From the NCBI RefSeq assembly GCF_011801145.1, contig NZ_CP046172.1:6820001-6884000 (forward strand): a stretch of DNA of 64,000 nt. Direction: 5' to 3'. The notes beneath the pieces were generated by a model. It did not search any database. It had not been told where the DNA came from and saw only the letters and a program-made list of their open reading frames with translations. Positions 15,289 to 24,350 of this stretch are shown here, in pieces (within the stretch, counting starts at the first letter, position 1; the number at the start of each line of letters is the position of its first letter). The position numbers and the translations under genes are program-made. Source of the stretch: Nocardia arthritidis (GTDB lineage Bacteria > Actinomycetota > Actinomycetes > Mycobacteriales > Mycobacteriaceae).

Positions 15289-16752
15289 ATGTCCGCTCGA
15301 ACCAGTGCCGCCGTCACCGAATCCGCCCGCCGGGACCAGCCCGACGCCGCAGCCCTTGTGGCCGCCGCGGACGACGCCCGTCCAATCCTGCTGCGCGGCG
15401 GTGCGGTGGTGACCCTGGATCCCGCCGTCGGCGAGCTCCCGACCGGTGATGTGCTGGTGCGCGGCAACCGAATCGAGGCGGTCGCACCCGAAATCCCCAC
15501 GCCACCAGACGCACTCGTGGTCGACACCACGGGCCAGATCGTACTGCCCGGTCTGGTGGATATGCACCGCCATACCTGGGAGACCGTGCTGCGCGGCGTG
15601 GGCGGTGACTGGAGTTTGCTGGACTACTTCAACCAGGCGGTCGGCCTGTTCGGCCAGCATTTCCGGCCAGAGGATGTGTACGCCGCGAATTTCCTCGCGG
15701 CCACCGAGTCGCTGGACGCCGGGATCACCGGCCTGTCCGATTGGGCCGACGCATCCTTCACCCCCGACCACGCCGAGGCGGCGGCCCAGGCCTTGGAGGA
15801 TTCCGGGATCCGGGCCAGATTCCTCTATTCGAACGTGTACGGACCGGCCCAAAGCTGGGCGACCACAACGCATGTCGAAAAAATGTGGGCTCGGCTCGGC
15901 GACCCCGACGGTCGGGTGAGCATGGGCCTGGGCATCGACTCCACCCGCGACCCGGCGTTCCCGGAGCAGGCGGCTTGGCACTTCGCACGAGAGCACGGGA
16001 TCCCGGTGACGACCCACGGCGGGCTGTTCGGCTGGGACAACCAGCACTGGATCCGCAAGCTCGCCGATCACAACCTGCTGTGGCCCGGTACGAGCTATAT
16101 CCACATGGTCGCGGTGCCGGATGAGTTCTTCGGGCTCGTCGCCGACAGCGGCGGCAACATCATCATGAACTCCCTCAGCAATATGAACTCCGGACAGGGT
16201 TATCCGACACTGGATCCCGTTCGCTCCCACGGCATCTCGATCAGCATGGGCACCGACGTCGACGTGCGATACCGCCTCGACATGTTCGAGTTGATGCGAA
16301 TCACGTTGGCCGCCAACAGCGCCTACGACCATCAGCGGGCGCATCGCGCGGGCCACCTACAGCCCTACAACGTACTCCGGCACTCCGATGTGCTCGGCTA
16401 TGCCACTGCCGGTGCGGCGAGGGCACTGGGAATGTCGGATCGGATCGGCTCGCTCACCGCTGGCAAGCGCGCCGACATCAGCACCGTGCGGATCGACGAC
16501 CGGGCGCTTTCGCCGCGGTTCAACGCCGCCGCACACCTGGTTTTCCAAGGCACCCGCCACGACGTGGATACGGTCCTGGTCGACGGACGAACCGTGAAAT
16601 ACCGCGGCTCGCCCTCGGATCGGCGCTTGGAACGGGCGGTCGCGCTGGCGGCCGAATCCCGGGAATACCTGATCTCGAAGATCGGCGAGCAGGCCATTCG
16701 CAATTCCATCAACGAACCCTTCGCTCCCGAAGGCGAACCCGTTCAATTCTGA
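15289..16752 (+). CDS. Amidohydrolase of the AtzA/TrzN/cytosine-deaminase type
   Basis: About 487 aa. ATG 15289 has GAAGG at good spacing; ATG 15283 is the alternative. Metal ligands are VDMHRHTWE (HxH), VTTHGG, SYIHM and MGTDVDVR, as in subtype III single-metal amidohydrolases that deaminate or dechlorinate N-heterocycles. The beta-sandwich start (ILLRGGAVVTLDP) and end (GKRADISTVRIDDR) are intact. The substrate is unknown; members act on guanine, S-adenosylhomocysteine, triazines and other C-N bonds. Starts 13 nt after the alcohol dehydrogenase stop, in one operon. Confidence 0.85.
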   Translation: MSARTSAAVTESARRDQPDAAALVAAADDARPILLRGGAVVTLDPAVGELPTGDVLVRGNRIEAVAPEIPTPPDALVVDTTGQIVLPGLVDMHRHTWETVLRGVGGDWSLLDYFNQAVGLFGQHFRPEDVYAANFLAATESLDAGITGLSDWADASFTPDHAEAAAQALEDSGIRARFLYSNVYGPAQSWATTTHVEKMWARLGDPDGRVSMGLGIDSTRDPAFPEQAAWHFAREHGIPVTTHGGLFGWDNQHWIRKLADHNLLWPGTSYIHMVAVPDEFFGLVADSGGNIIMNSLSNMNSGQGYPTLDPVRSHGISISMGTDVDVRYRLDMFELMRITLAANSAYDHQRAHRAGHLQPYNVLRHSDVLGYATAGAARALGMSDRIGSLTAGKRADISTVRIDDRALSPRFNAAAHLVFQGTRHDVDTVLVDGRTVKYRGSPSDRRLERAVALAAESREYLISKIGEQAIRNSINEPFAPEGEPVQF

Positions 16753-16791
16753 CGCCGGGCAACGACCGGCGTCCTACGGAAGGAGTACGAC

Positions 16792-17730
16792 ATGCGTGCA
16801 GTCACCGTGGATTCTTTCGGAGCCGCACCGACCGTCACCGAGGTCGACCGGCCGCACCCCGGGCCGACGGAGCTGCTGGTCCGCATCGAAGCGGCCGGCA
16901 TCAACCCGTTCGACAACAATATCGCCAACGGATTCCTCAAAGATCACGTGCCACACCAGTTTCCGCTCATTCTCGGCACCGACGGGGCCGGCGTGGTCAC
17001 CGAGGTCGGCCCCGAGGTGACCCGATTCCACGTCGGCGACCGGGTCGTCGGCAAGTTCTTCGCACCACCGCTGGGACGGGGCACCTTCGCCGAATACGCC
17101 GTGCTCCCCGAGGACGCGATCGTGACCACGATCCCCGACAACATGTCCAGCGTCGAAGCGGCAGCGCTGCCGGTGGCCGGCATCACCGCCGAAGACCTCG
17201 ACGCCCTGATCGGATCGCACGACGGCACAACTGTTCTGATAAACGGCGCGGCCGGCGGCGTCGGCTCCTACCTGGTTCAGCTCGCCGCCGGACACGGCGC
17301 CCACGTCATCGCCACCGCCCGCGGCGCCGACGCCGACCGGATGCGATCACTCGGCGCCGCCGAAGTGTTGGACTACACCGAATCCCCCGTACTCGATCAG
17401 GTGCGAGCGGCACATCCGGACGGCGTCGAGGTGCTGATCGACCTGGTCGGCGACCAAGGCCACTTCCACGACCTGCTGCCGGTGGTACGCCGCGGCGGGG
17501 CGGCCTGGAGCTCGATCTGGTCCGCCGACGAATCAGATATGGCCGCGCGTGGCCTCGACGGCGGCAACTTCGAGTCTTCCGGCGGCGCAGATGTTCTCGC
17601 CCGGCTGGTTCGCGAAGTCGCCGACGGCGACATCACCCCAGCGGTCGGCCGTGAAGTGAAACTCGAGCAAGTACCCGCGGTCCTCGCCGATCCCGCGGGC
17701 GCCCGCGGCAAGACGGTGGCCGTCATTTAG
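16792..17730 (+). CDS. NADP-dependent quinone oxidoreductase-like protein (MDR family, zinc-free)
   Basis: 312 aa. AAGGAG lies before ATG 16792. The MDR/GroES-like N-terminus (EAAGINPFDNNIANG, LGTDGAGVVTEVG) lacks zinc-binding Cys. The nucleotide motif is LINGAAGGVGSYLVQLAAGH. QOR-type enzymes reduce quinones or enones with NADPH. In this operon it may reduce an alpha,beta-unsaturated intermediate; that is inference. Confidence 0.85.
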   Translation: MRAVTVDSFGAAPTVTEVDRPHPGPTELLVRIEAAGINPFDNNIANGFLKDHVPHQFPLILGTDGAGVVTEVGPEVTRFHVGDRVVGKFFAPPLGRGTFAEYAVLPEDAIVTTIPDNMSSVEAAALPVAGITAEDLDALIGSHDGTTVLINGAAGGVGSYLVQLAAGHGAHVIATARGADADRMRSLGAAEVLDYTESPVLDQVRAAHPDGVEVLIDLVGDQGHFHDLLPVVRRGGAAWSSIWSADESDMAARGLDGGNFESSGGADVLARLVREVADGDITPAVGREVKLEQVPAVLADPAGARGKTVAVI

Positions 17731-17774
17731 ACGTAAGGCACGGCGGGATCCGACATCGACGAAGGGTGCACGGT

Positions 17775-18632
17775 ATGGGTACGGCCACAATGACATCGTC
17801 GCTGCACAGCGTCCGCAGTGTGGACGGCACGGTAATCGCGTACCGGGTGATCGGCCCCACCGACGCGCGACCATTGGTGATGCTGCACGGCTTGGCAGAG
17901 AGTTTGATCGTTTGGGGCTCCGTGATCGAGACATTCGCGCAGCGATACCGGGTCGTTACTCCGGATCTGCGCGGGCACGGCTATTCCGGCAAGCCGGAAT
18001 CCGGCTACGACGATCCAGCTAATTGGGCGGGCGATGTGGCCGCGGTGCTGGCGGCGGAGCACATCACCTCCGGTGCGGTGCTGCTCGGATGGTCCTACGG
18101 CGGGTTCGCCCTCACCGACTATCTGGCCGAGAGTGGCAGCGGCGTGGCGGACGGCGTGGTGTACGTCGACGCGATCACCGGCCTCGGCCCCGGTGTCCTC
18201 GGCGGCCAAATCGGCCCGGCCATGCGCGACGCCATGCGCGACGTCATCCCCGCCGTCTTCGACGAGGACGGCATGCGGGCAATTCACGCCTACAGCCGCG
18301 TGGCCGAGGCCGGGATCTACGGCGCCGCGTCCGGACCCGATGTGCAACGTCTCATCGGCACGAGCCTGATGACCCCGCCGCGCGTGCGCAAAGCGCTGAT
18401 GACCCGACCACCGCGCGACAACGAGACAACGCTGCGTGCGCTCACCGTCCCCACACTGATCATCCACGGTCTCGATGACACGATTGTCTTACCGGATACA
18501 GCCCGCCACCTCGGCGAGGCGATCCCGCATGCGCGGGTGTCCCTATGGGAGAACACCGCACATGCCCCCTTCCTCGAAGATCCCGGACGCTTCACAACCG
18601 AGATCACCGAGTTCATCGAGGGCCTGCGATGA
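17775..18632 (+). CDS. Alpha/beta hydrolase
   Basis: 285 aa from ATG 17775 (GAAGGG upstream; a GTG at 17766 is possible). HGLAESLIVWG forms the oxyanion region, LLGWSYGGFAL is the nucleophile elbow (Ser in G-W-S-Y-G), IIHGLDDTIV gives the acid and NTAHAPFLED the His. The complete triad indicates an active esterase or C-C bond hydrolase. MhpC/epoxide-hydrolase-type relatives cleave ring-fission products, but sequence alone cannot distinguish this from an esterase. Confidence 0.82.
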   Translation: MGTATMTSSLHSVRSVDGTVIAYRVIGPTDARPLVMLHGLAESLIVWGSVIETFAQRYRVVTPDLRGHGYSGKPESGYDDPANWAGDVAAVLAAEHITSGAVLLGWSYGGFALTDYLAESGSGVADGVVYVDAITGLGPGVLGGQIGPAMRDAMRDVIPAVFDEDGMRAIHAYSRVAEAGIYGAASGPDVQRLIGTSLMTPPRVRKALMTRPPRDNETTLRALTVPTLIIHGLDDTIVLPDTARHLGEAIPHARVSLWENTAHAPFLEDPGRFTTEITEFIEGLR

Positions 18633-18682
18633 ACTCGAACACTTGGCAATTCACGCGCTGATCGACTGACGGAGGTTCGGTC

Positions 18683-20197
18683 GTGCCGGAATACGATGTG
18701 GTGATAGTCGGTGGCGGATCCGCCGGAGCGGTGCTCGCGGCCCGGCTCAGCGAGGATCCGGCACGAGAGGTGCTGCTGCTCGAATACGGGCCCGCTCCCG
18801 ATCCGCAGGAGTATCCCGAAACGCTCTACAACGCCAACATCATTGCCGGAGATCCCCGTTACGACTGGGACTATCACAGTGTCCCGCACGGGATCACACC
18901 CTCCTTTCCGCTGCCCCGCGGCAAGGTGCTCGGCGGGAGTTCGGCAGTGAACGCCGCTGTCGCGATTCGTGCCCCGCGCTGGACCTTCGACCAATGGGCC
19001 GCGCGTGGCCTGACCGGCTGGTCCTACGAGCAGATGAGCCACTGGTACCGGCGCAGTGAGCGGACCACCTTCGGTGATGACGAAATCCATGGCCGCCATG
19101 GCGATTTCGTTGTGCACCAGATGAGCCACGAGGCCCTCACGCCCGCCCAGCGCGCGTTCGTCGCCGCCGCCAGGGCCATGGGATTTCCCGAGGTCGTCGA
19201 TTTCAACTCGGAGAAGAACGCCGGAGTCGGCCCGTTGACGATGAACATCGTCAACGGCGTCCGGATGAATACCGGCATGACACATCTCGATCATCGGGTG
19301 CGGTCCCGGCCCAATCTGACCATCCGCACCGGCGTGCTGGTCGACAGGGTCGAGTTCGCGGGCACCCGCGCGGTCGCGGTGACAGCAGCGGGCGGTGCAC
19401 GGTTCGAGGGGGCACAGATCGTGCTGTCGGCCGGGGTGTACGGCAGCGCCGCGATCCTGTTGCGGTCGGGCATCGGCCCCGAAGACGAACTGTCCCGGCA
19501 CGGCATCCGGCCGGTGCAGATCGCGCCGGTGGGTCTCAACCTGCAGGAACATCCGTTCCTGCTGTCCGGTTATGCCGCACCCGCGGACAAAGTCGCGCCG
19601 AACGAGCATCCGCTGGCCGCGGCGCAACTGTGGTATCACACGTCGCGGGCGGAGAGCGGCGAGACGGACTACGCGATCCTGCCCGAGCATTTCCTCATCC
19701 CGGAAAGCCCGACCGGCACCGGGATAACGATCGCGGTGGCCCTGCTCTCCGCGCGCAGCCGCGGACGATTCCGGCTCACCAGCCGCGACCCGGCCGCGGC
19801 GCCCGAATTGGACGTGCGCATCCTCTCGGACCCGGAGGATCTGGCCCGCATGATCGAAGCGGTGCGCGTAGCGCATGAACTGGTGGCGACGGCGCCGTTG
19901 GCCGAGTACATCACCGCACCACTGAGCGATTCGGCCAGGGCCACCACCGATGCGGAGCTCGAAGGCGCGATTCTGCGCGAGAGTTCGACCTACCAGCACG
20001 GCACCTCGACCGCGCCGATGGGCACCGAGAACGATCCCGACGCGGTCACCGACAACACCGGCCGCGTCTTCGGCCTCGACCGATTGGTAGTCGCCGACGC
20101 GGCGATCATGCCGACGGTGCCGCTCATCAACACCAACCCCACGGTGATCGCGATGGCCGAAGCCATCGCCGCCGGTCTATCTGTAACCCGCCCATAG
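18683..20197 (+). CDS. GMC-family FAD oxidoreductase (choline/alcohol dehydrogenase type)
   Basis: 504 aa from GTG 18683, with GGAGG upstream. FAD-binding [19 protein letters not shown] at the N-terminus, GMC signature [19 protein letters not shown], and the C-terminal active site [13 protein letters not shown] with [18 protein letters not shown]. The catalytic His and Asn of the family are present. It would oxidise a primary or benzylic alcohol. No signal peptide, so cytosolic. The benzoylformate decarboxylase gene in the same operon makes an aromatic alcohol/aldehyde route plausible. Confidence 0.88.
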   Translation: MPEYDVVIVGGGSAGAVLAARLSEDPAREVLLLEYGPAPDPQEYPETLYNANIIAGDPRYDWDYHSVPHGITPSFPLPRGKVLGGSSAVNAAVAIRAPRWTFDQWAARGLTGWSYEQMSHWYRRSERTTFGDDEIHGRHGDFVVHQMSHEALTPAQRAFVAAARAMGFPEVVDFNSEKNAGVGPLTMNIVNGVRMNTGMTHLDHRVRSRPNLTIRTGVLVDRVEFAGTRAVAVTAAGGARFEGAQIVLSAGVYGSAAILLRSGIGPEDELSRHGIRPVQIAPVGLNLQEHPFLLSGYAAPADKVAPNEHPLAAAQLWYHTSRAESGETDYAILPEHFLIPESPTGTGITIAVALLSARSRGRFRLTSRDPAAAPELDVRILSDPEDLARMIEAVRVAHELVATAPLAEYITAPLSDSARATTDAELEGAILRESSTYQHGTSTAPMGTENDPDAVTDNTGRVFGLDRLVVADAAIMPTVPLINTNPTVIAMAEAIAAGLSVTRP

Positions 20198-20210
20198 AAA
20201 GGACGAAACC

Positions 20211-20738
20211 ATGCCTGCCAATCCCTACGACGCGCTACCCGCGCTACCGGCATTCCGGCTCACTTCCACCGATATCACCGAGGGCGAACCACTGCGCAAC
20301 GATCAGCTGGGCACCGCCTACGGCGCCACCGGCAAGGATATTTCACCCCAGTTGTCGTGGTCCGGATTCCCTTCGGAAACCAAGAGTTTCGCCGTAACGA
20401 TGTATGACCCGGATGCCCCGACCCTGTCCGGCTTCTGGCACTGGGCGGTAGCGAACCTGCCGGTGACCACCACCGCGCTGTCCTCCGGTGCGGGCAGCGC
20501 GGGCGGTGCGCTGCCGGCCGGTGCGGTGACCTTGCGCAACGACGCCGGATTTCCCGGTTACATCGGCGCTACGCCGCCGCCGGGCAGCGGACCGCACCGC
20601 TATGTCGTCGCGGTACACGCCGTCGATGTCGAACGGCTCGACATCGACAAGGACACCACCCCGGCTGTCCTCGGCGGCAACCTCTACGCCCATGCCGTCG
20701 CCCGCGCCGTCCTCATCGGCACCTACGAACAGAAATAG
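20211..20738 (+). CDS. PEBP family protein (YbhB/YbcL, Raf-kinase-inhibitor-like)
   Basis: 175 aa; GAAAGGA upstream of ATG 20211. Signature [40 protein letters not shown] and [13 protein letters not shown] match bacterial PEBPs with the small anion-binding pocket (Asp, His). The biochemical role of bacterial PEBPs is mostly unknown. Its tight placement (13 nt after the GMC gene) suggests an accessory role in the same pathway. Confidence 0.85.
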   Translation: MPANPYDALPALPAFRLTSTDITEGEPLRNDQLGTAYGATGKDISPQLSWSGFPSETKSFAVTMYDPDAPTLSGFWHWAVANLPVTTTALSSGAGSAGGALPAGAVTLRNDAGFPGYIGATPPPGSGPHRYVVAVHAVDVERLDIDKDTTPAVLGGNLYAHAVARAVLIGTYEQK

Positions 20739-20765
20739 GACGACATTCGATCGGAGGGAGCAGCC

Positions 20766-21629
20766 ATGAAACGACAGCCGACGGTTGCCGTATTCGGCAC
20801 CGGGATCATGGGGTTACCGATGGCGGCGAACCTGGTACGCGCGGGGATGACCGTGCGGGGGTTGAAACGCGGCGCCGCGGAGGCCGAATCCCTTGCCGCG
20901 CACGGGATCGAGGTAATGGACTCGGCGAGCCGGATGGTGACCGGAGCGGATTTTGTCGTGACCATATTGCCGGACGGCCCCGTGACACACGCGGTGCTGG
21001 AACCGGTTGTGGCCGAACTCCCGGTTGGCGCCGTGTGGCTGCAAATGGGCACGGTCGGACCGGAATGGACCAATCGGCTCGCCGCGTTGGCCGAGCAATC
21101 CGGTGTCGGGTTCGTGGACGCACCCCTGTTGGGGACGAAACCGGCCGCGGAACAAGGCACGCTGATCGTGCTCGGATCGGGCGAGGACCGGCTGCGCGAT
21201 CGGGTCCGTCCGATTCTCGAGAGTGTCGGTGGGCGCATCATGTGGATCGGTGCGGCCGGGGCGGGCAGCAAGCTGAAGCTCGTCGTCAACGCGTGGATGC
21301 TGGCCCTCGTCAATGCGACCGCCGAAAGTGTCGCACTCGCAGAGACTTCGGACCTGGACCCGAAACTCTTCCTGGACGCCATCGCGGGCAGCGAAATGGA
21401 CGTGCCATTGGCTCATTTCGCGGGCGAAGGAATAATCGGCCGCCGGTTTTCACCCAACCTGGCGGCCCATCACGCGGTCAAAGATGCCGAACTAATGCTC
21501 GAGGTGGCCGGAAAGGAGGTGGATCTGGCCGGTATCCGTGCGACGCTGACCCATCTGGAGACGGCCGTGCAAGCCGGGCACGGTGACGACGATGTGACCG
21601 CCCTCTACTACGGAGTCACGCCGCAATGA
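20766..21629 (+). CDS. Beta-hydroxyacid dehydrogenase (3-hydroxyisobutyrate DH / tartronate semialdehyde reductase family)
   Basis: 287 aa; GGAGGGAG upstream of ATG 20766. The Rossmann motif is VAVFGTGIMGLPMAANL. VDAPLLGTKPAAEQGTL is the substrate-binding signature, and GAAGAGSKLKLVVNAWM contains the catalytic Lys of the GxGxxxKxxxN motif. NAD(P)-dependent oxidation or reduction of a beta-hydroxyacid or semialdehyde is expected; the exact substrate is unknown. Confidence 0.87.
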   Translation: MKRQPTVAVFGTGIMGLPMAANLVRAGMTVRGLKRGAAEAESLAAHGIEVMDSASRMVTGADFVVTILPDGPVTHAVLEPVVAELPVGAVWLQMGTVGPEWTNRLAALAEQSGVGFVDAPLLGTKPAAEQGTLIVLGSGEDRLRDRVRPILESVGGRIMWIGAAGAGSKLKLVVNAWMLALVNATAESVALAETSDLDPKLFLDAIAGSEMDVPLAHFAGEGIIGRRFSPNLAAHHAVKDAELMLEVAGKEVDLAGIRATLTHLETAVQAGHGDDDVTALYYGVTPQ

Positions 21630-21669
21630 GCCCCGCGAACAGAGCTCGGAGCGCAAACGATCCGATGGC

Positions 21670-22698
21670 ATGGTGCCCGGCATGACACTCGCGAAGATCG
21701 CCATCGAGGAAGCATTTCACAATCCGCGCGATGTGCGTCCGCTGCTGTCCGATCCGGAACTGCTGCAACAGTTTTCCGATCGGGCGGGCCTCACGCCGGC
21801 GTTCTATCGGCCGGTACTGGAGCGGCTCGGCGAATTCGACGAGATTCGGCTCGGCGAAATGGATCGCGGCGGTATCAGCCATGCCATCCTCTCCTTCACC
21901 GCACCGGGGATTCAGTCGATCATCGACCCGAGGCGGGCACGCGACGAGGCGAAGCGGCAGAACGACTTCCTCGCCGAGACGATCGCCCGTCACCCGGACC
22001 GGTACTCCGGATTCGCCGCCGTGGCACTGCAGGATCCGACCGCCGCGATCGCGGAATTGCGTCGGTGTGTCGGCGAACTCGGCTTCAAAGGCGTTCTCGT
22101 CAACGGATATACCAACGTCGACGCGGAATCCGCCGCATATCTGGACGAACCCCAATTCGATGATTTCTGGTCGGCGCTGGTCGAGCTGGACGTGCCGCTG
22201 TATCTCCATCCGCGCCCGGCATTGCCGAGCTGGCAGCGGGGCGCGATTCACGGGCATCCCGAGCTATTCGGAGCCACGTGGGGATTCGGTCTCGAAACCA
22301 GCACCCACGTGCTTCGCCTGATCTTCAGCGGACTGTTCGATCGCCACCCCGGGATCAAGTTGATCGTCGGGCACCTGGGCGAAGGCCTGCCCGCTCAACT
22401 GTGGCGAACGCAGTACAACTTCGACAAGAACCCTTTCGACAAGAAGATCGAGAAGACCCTTCCGGACTACTTCGCGGACAACATCTGGCTCACCACCAGC
22501 GGCAATTTCTCCAGCCAGGCGCTGGACGCGGCAATCGGGACGGTAGGAGCCGACCACATCATGTTCGCGGTCGACTACCCCTACGCCGACACGCAATTGG
22601 GCACCGACTGGATCGAATCGGCGCCGATCAGCGAGATCGATCGTCGAAAGATCGCACACGGTAACGCGACGTCACTCTTCGGTATCGGACAGGAGTAG
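21670..22698 (+). CDS. Amidohydrolase-family decarboxylase (gamma-resorcylate / ACMSD type)
   Basis: 342 aa. The start is ATG 21670 or 21682; neither has a strong ribosome site. IAIEEAFHNP at the N-terminus, VPLYLHPRPALPSWQRGAIH, LIVGHLGEGLPAQL and FAVDYPYADT give the Glu, His and Asp metal ligands of gamma-resorcylate and 2,3-dihydroxybenzoate decarboxylases. It is expected to remove CO2 from a hydroxybenzoate-like acid, non-oxidatively. Its stop lies 4 nt before the benzoylformate decarboxylase start, so the two are surely co-translated. Confidence 0.85.
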   Translation: MVPGMTLAKIAIEEAFHNPRDVRPLLSDPELLQQFSDRAGLTPAFYRPVLERLGEFDEIRLGEMDRGGISHAILSFTAPGIQSIIDPRRARDEAKRQNDFLAETIARHPDRYSGFAAVALQDPTAAIAELRRCVGELGFKGVLVNGYTNVDAESAAYLDEPQFDDFWSALVELDVPLYLHPRPALPSWQRGAIHGHPELFGATWGFGLETSTHVLRLIFSGLFDRHPGIKLIVGHLGEGLPAQLWRTQYNFDKNPFDKKIEKTLPDYFADNIWLTTSGNFSSQALDAAIGTVGADHIMFAVDYPYADTQLGTDWIESAPISEIDRRKIAHGNATSLFGIGQE

Positions 22699-22702
22699 AG
22701 CT

Positions 22703-24295
22703 ATGACCACAGTTCGCGAGGTTTCCTACGATGTGTTGCGGGCCTTCGGAGCGACCACGATTGTCGGTAATCCCGGATCGAATGAGCTGACCTTTCTGGA
22801 CCGCATGCCGGAAGACTTCACCTTCGTGCTGGCCCTGCAGGAGGGCGCGGTCATCTCGATCGCGGATGGCTATGCGCAGGCTTCGAATACGCCGGTGGTG
22901 GTGACGCTGCACGCGGCCGCCGGTCTCGGCACCGGGATGGGCGCGCTCACCAACGCCTACGCGAACGGCGCACCGCTGATCATCATCGCCGGTCAGCAAT
23001 TCCGGCCGATGTTGACGCTGGAGGCGATGCTCACCAACCGTGAGGCGGTCACGCTCCCGAAGCCGTTGGTGAAGTGGAGTTTCGAGGCGCCGAGCGCGGA
23101 GTCGGTGCCCGCCGTGCTGGCCCGCGCCGCCGCGTGCGCACTCACCGCACCGACCGGCCCGGTGTGCGTGTCCATCCCGCTCGACGACTGGCGCCGCGAA
23201 GCCGACGCCGCGACCGCGGCCTATTCGATCGGCCGCCGTATCTCCGGGAACCCACACGCCGCGCGGACCGATCTGGAAGAACTCGCGCGACGGCTCCAGT
23301 CGGCGCGCAATCCACTACTTGTGCTGGGTCCGGATGTCGACAAATACGGGGGGTGGCACGCGGCGATCACGCTCGCGGAGAAGTTGTCGATCGAGGTGTT
23401 TCTCGGTAGCGGCGAATACTCGCGAATGCCGTTCCCCACCGGCCATCCCTGCTTTCGCGGCGCGCTCGGCGCGACCGTCGAGCAGGTTCGCGATCAACTG
23501 CGGGGCTATGACTTCATCGCCTGGATCGGCGGTGCGCTGCTGCCGTACCACGGCTGGGACGAAGGGCCGTATCTGGCGGCAGGCACCGATCTGATTCACC
23601 TCACCGCGGATCCCGACCAGGCCGCACGCGCGCCGCTGGGGCTGTCCATCGTGGGTGATCCCGCGGCCGCGCTCGCCGATCTCGTCGAACTGGTCGCGGT
23701 GTCGACCAAGCCCCTGCCCGCCCCGCGATCCGACGAGGCGGCGGTTGCCCATGGCGGTCGGCTGACCGAACAGCAGGTGTGGGACATCTTGGCCGAGGTT
23801 CGGCCAGAGGGAGCGCAATTCGTCTGGGATGCTCCCTCGACGATGGGTTGGTGGAACCGGGTGCCGATCAATGAGCCCTCGAGTTACTTCGCCCCGGGAG
23901 CGGGCACCGTCGGGTTCGGATTGCCCGCCGCTATCGGGGTCAGCTTGGCCCGGCCGTATCGGCACACGATCGCACTCCTCGGCGACGGTGCGATCAACTA
24001 CACGATCGCGGCCCTGTGGACGGCCGCGCAGCGAGAATTGGACTGCACCTTCATCGTGCTGCGCAACGGCACCTACCAGGTGCTCGAGGATTACGGCGCA
24101 ATGCTCGGCGCACAACTACCCGATATGAAGCTGCGCGATCTGGATTTCGTCTCGATCTCCCGCGGATACGGCGTGCGCGCCGACCGTGTCGATAACGCCG
24201 ACGCGTTGAGCAAAGCGCTGCGCAATGCCTTCGCCGAACCCGGGCCACATCTGATCGAGGTAAGCGTCATGGCGCTCAGCAGCGGCATGTTCTGA
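22703..24295 (+). CDS. mdlC: Benzoylformate decarboxylase (ThDP-dependent)
   Basis: 530 aa, the usual length for this enzyme. Catalytic positions of the Pseudomonas enzyme are kept: Ser26 (NPGSNEL), Glu47 (LALQEGA), His70 (VTLHAAAG) and His283 (LPYHGWD, equivalent to His281). The ThDP motif runs from LLGDGAINYTIAALWTA to RNGTYQ. It should convert a 2-oxo-2-arylacetate to an aryl aldehyde and CO2; related 2-oxo acids are possible. Last gene of the operon, with the minus-strand lipase facing it. The aldehyde dehydrogenase at 25.9 kb could take the product onward, though it is in a separate transcript. Confidence 0.85.
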   Translation: MTTVREVSYDVLRAFGATTIVGNPGSNELTFLDRMPEDFTFVLALQEGAVISIADGYAQASNTPVVVTLHAAAGLGTGMGALTNAYANGAPLIIIAGQQFRPMLTLEAMLTNREAVTLPKPLVKWSFEAPSAESVPAVLARAAACALTAPTGPVCVSIPLDDWRREADAATAAYSIGRRISGNPHAARTDLEELARRLQSARNPLLVLGPDVDKYGGWHAAITLAEKLSIEVFLGSGEYSRMPFPTGHPCFRGALGATVEQVRDQLRGYDFIAWIGGALLPYHGWDEGPYLAAGTDLIHLTADPDQAARAPLGLSIVGDPAAALADLVELVAVSTKPLPAPRSDEAAVAHGGRLTEQQVWDILAEVRPEGAQFVWDAPSTMGWWNRVPINEPSSYFAPGAGTVGFGLPAAIGVSLARPYRHTIALLGDGAINYTIAALWTAAQRELDCTFIVLRNGTYQVLEDYGAMLGAQLPDMKLRDLDFVSISRGYGVRADRVDNADALSKALRNAFAEPGPHLIEVSVMALSSGMF

Positions 24296-24350
24296 GTTCG
24301 CTCGATCCCATGTCGACGTGGCCCGTGGTCGGCGGAGGAACATCCGGGGC

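Noticed and set aside
18317..19999. Open frame of 560 codons on the minus strand opposite the GMC oxidoreductase
   Set aside because: Same reasoning: the plus strand carries FAD and active-site motifs, the minus frame carries none.
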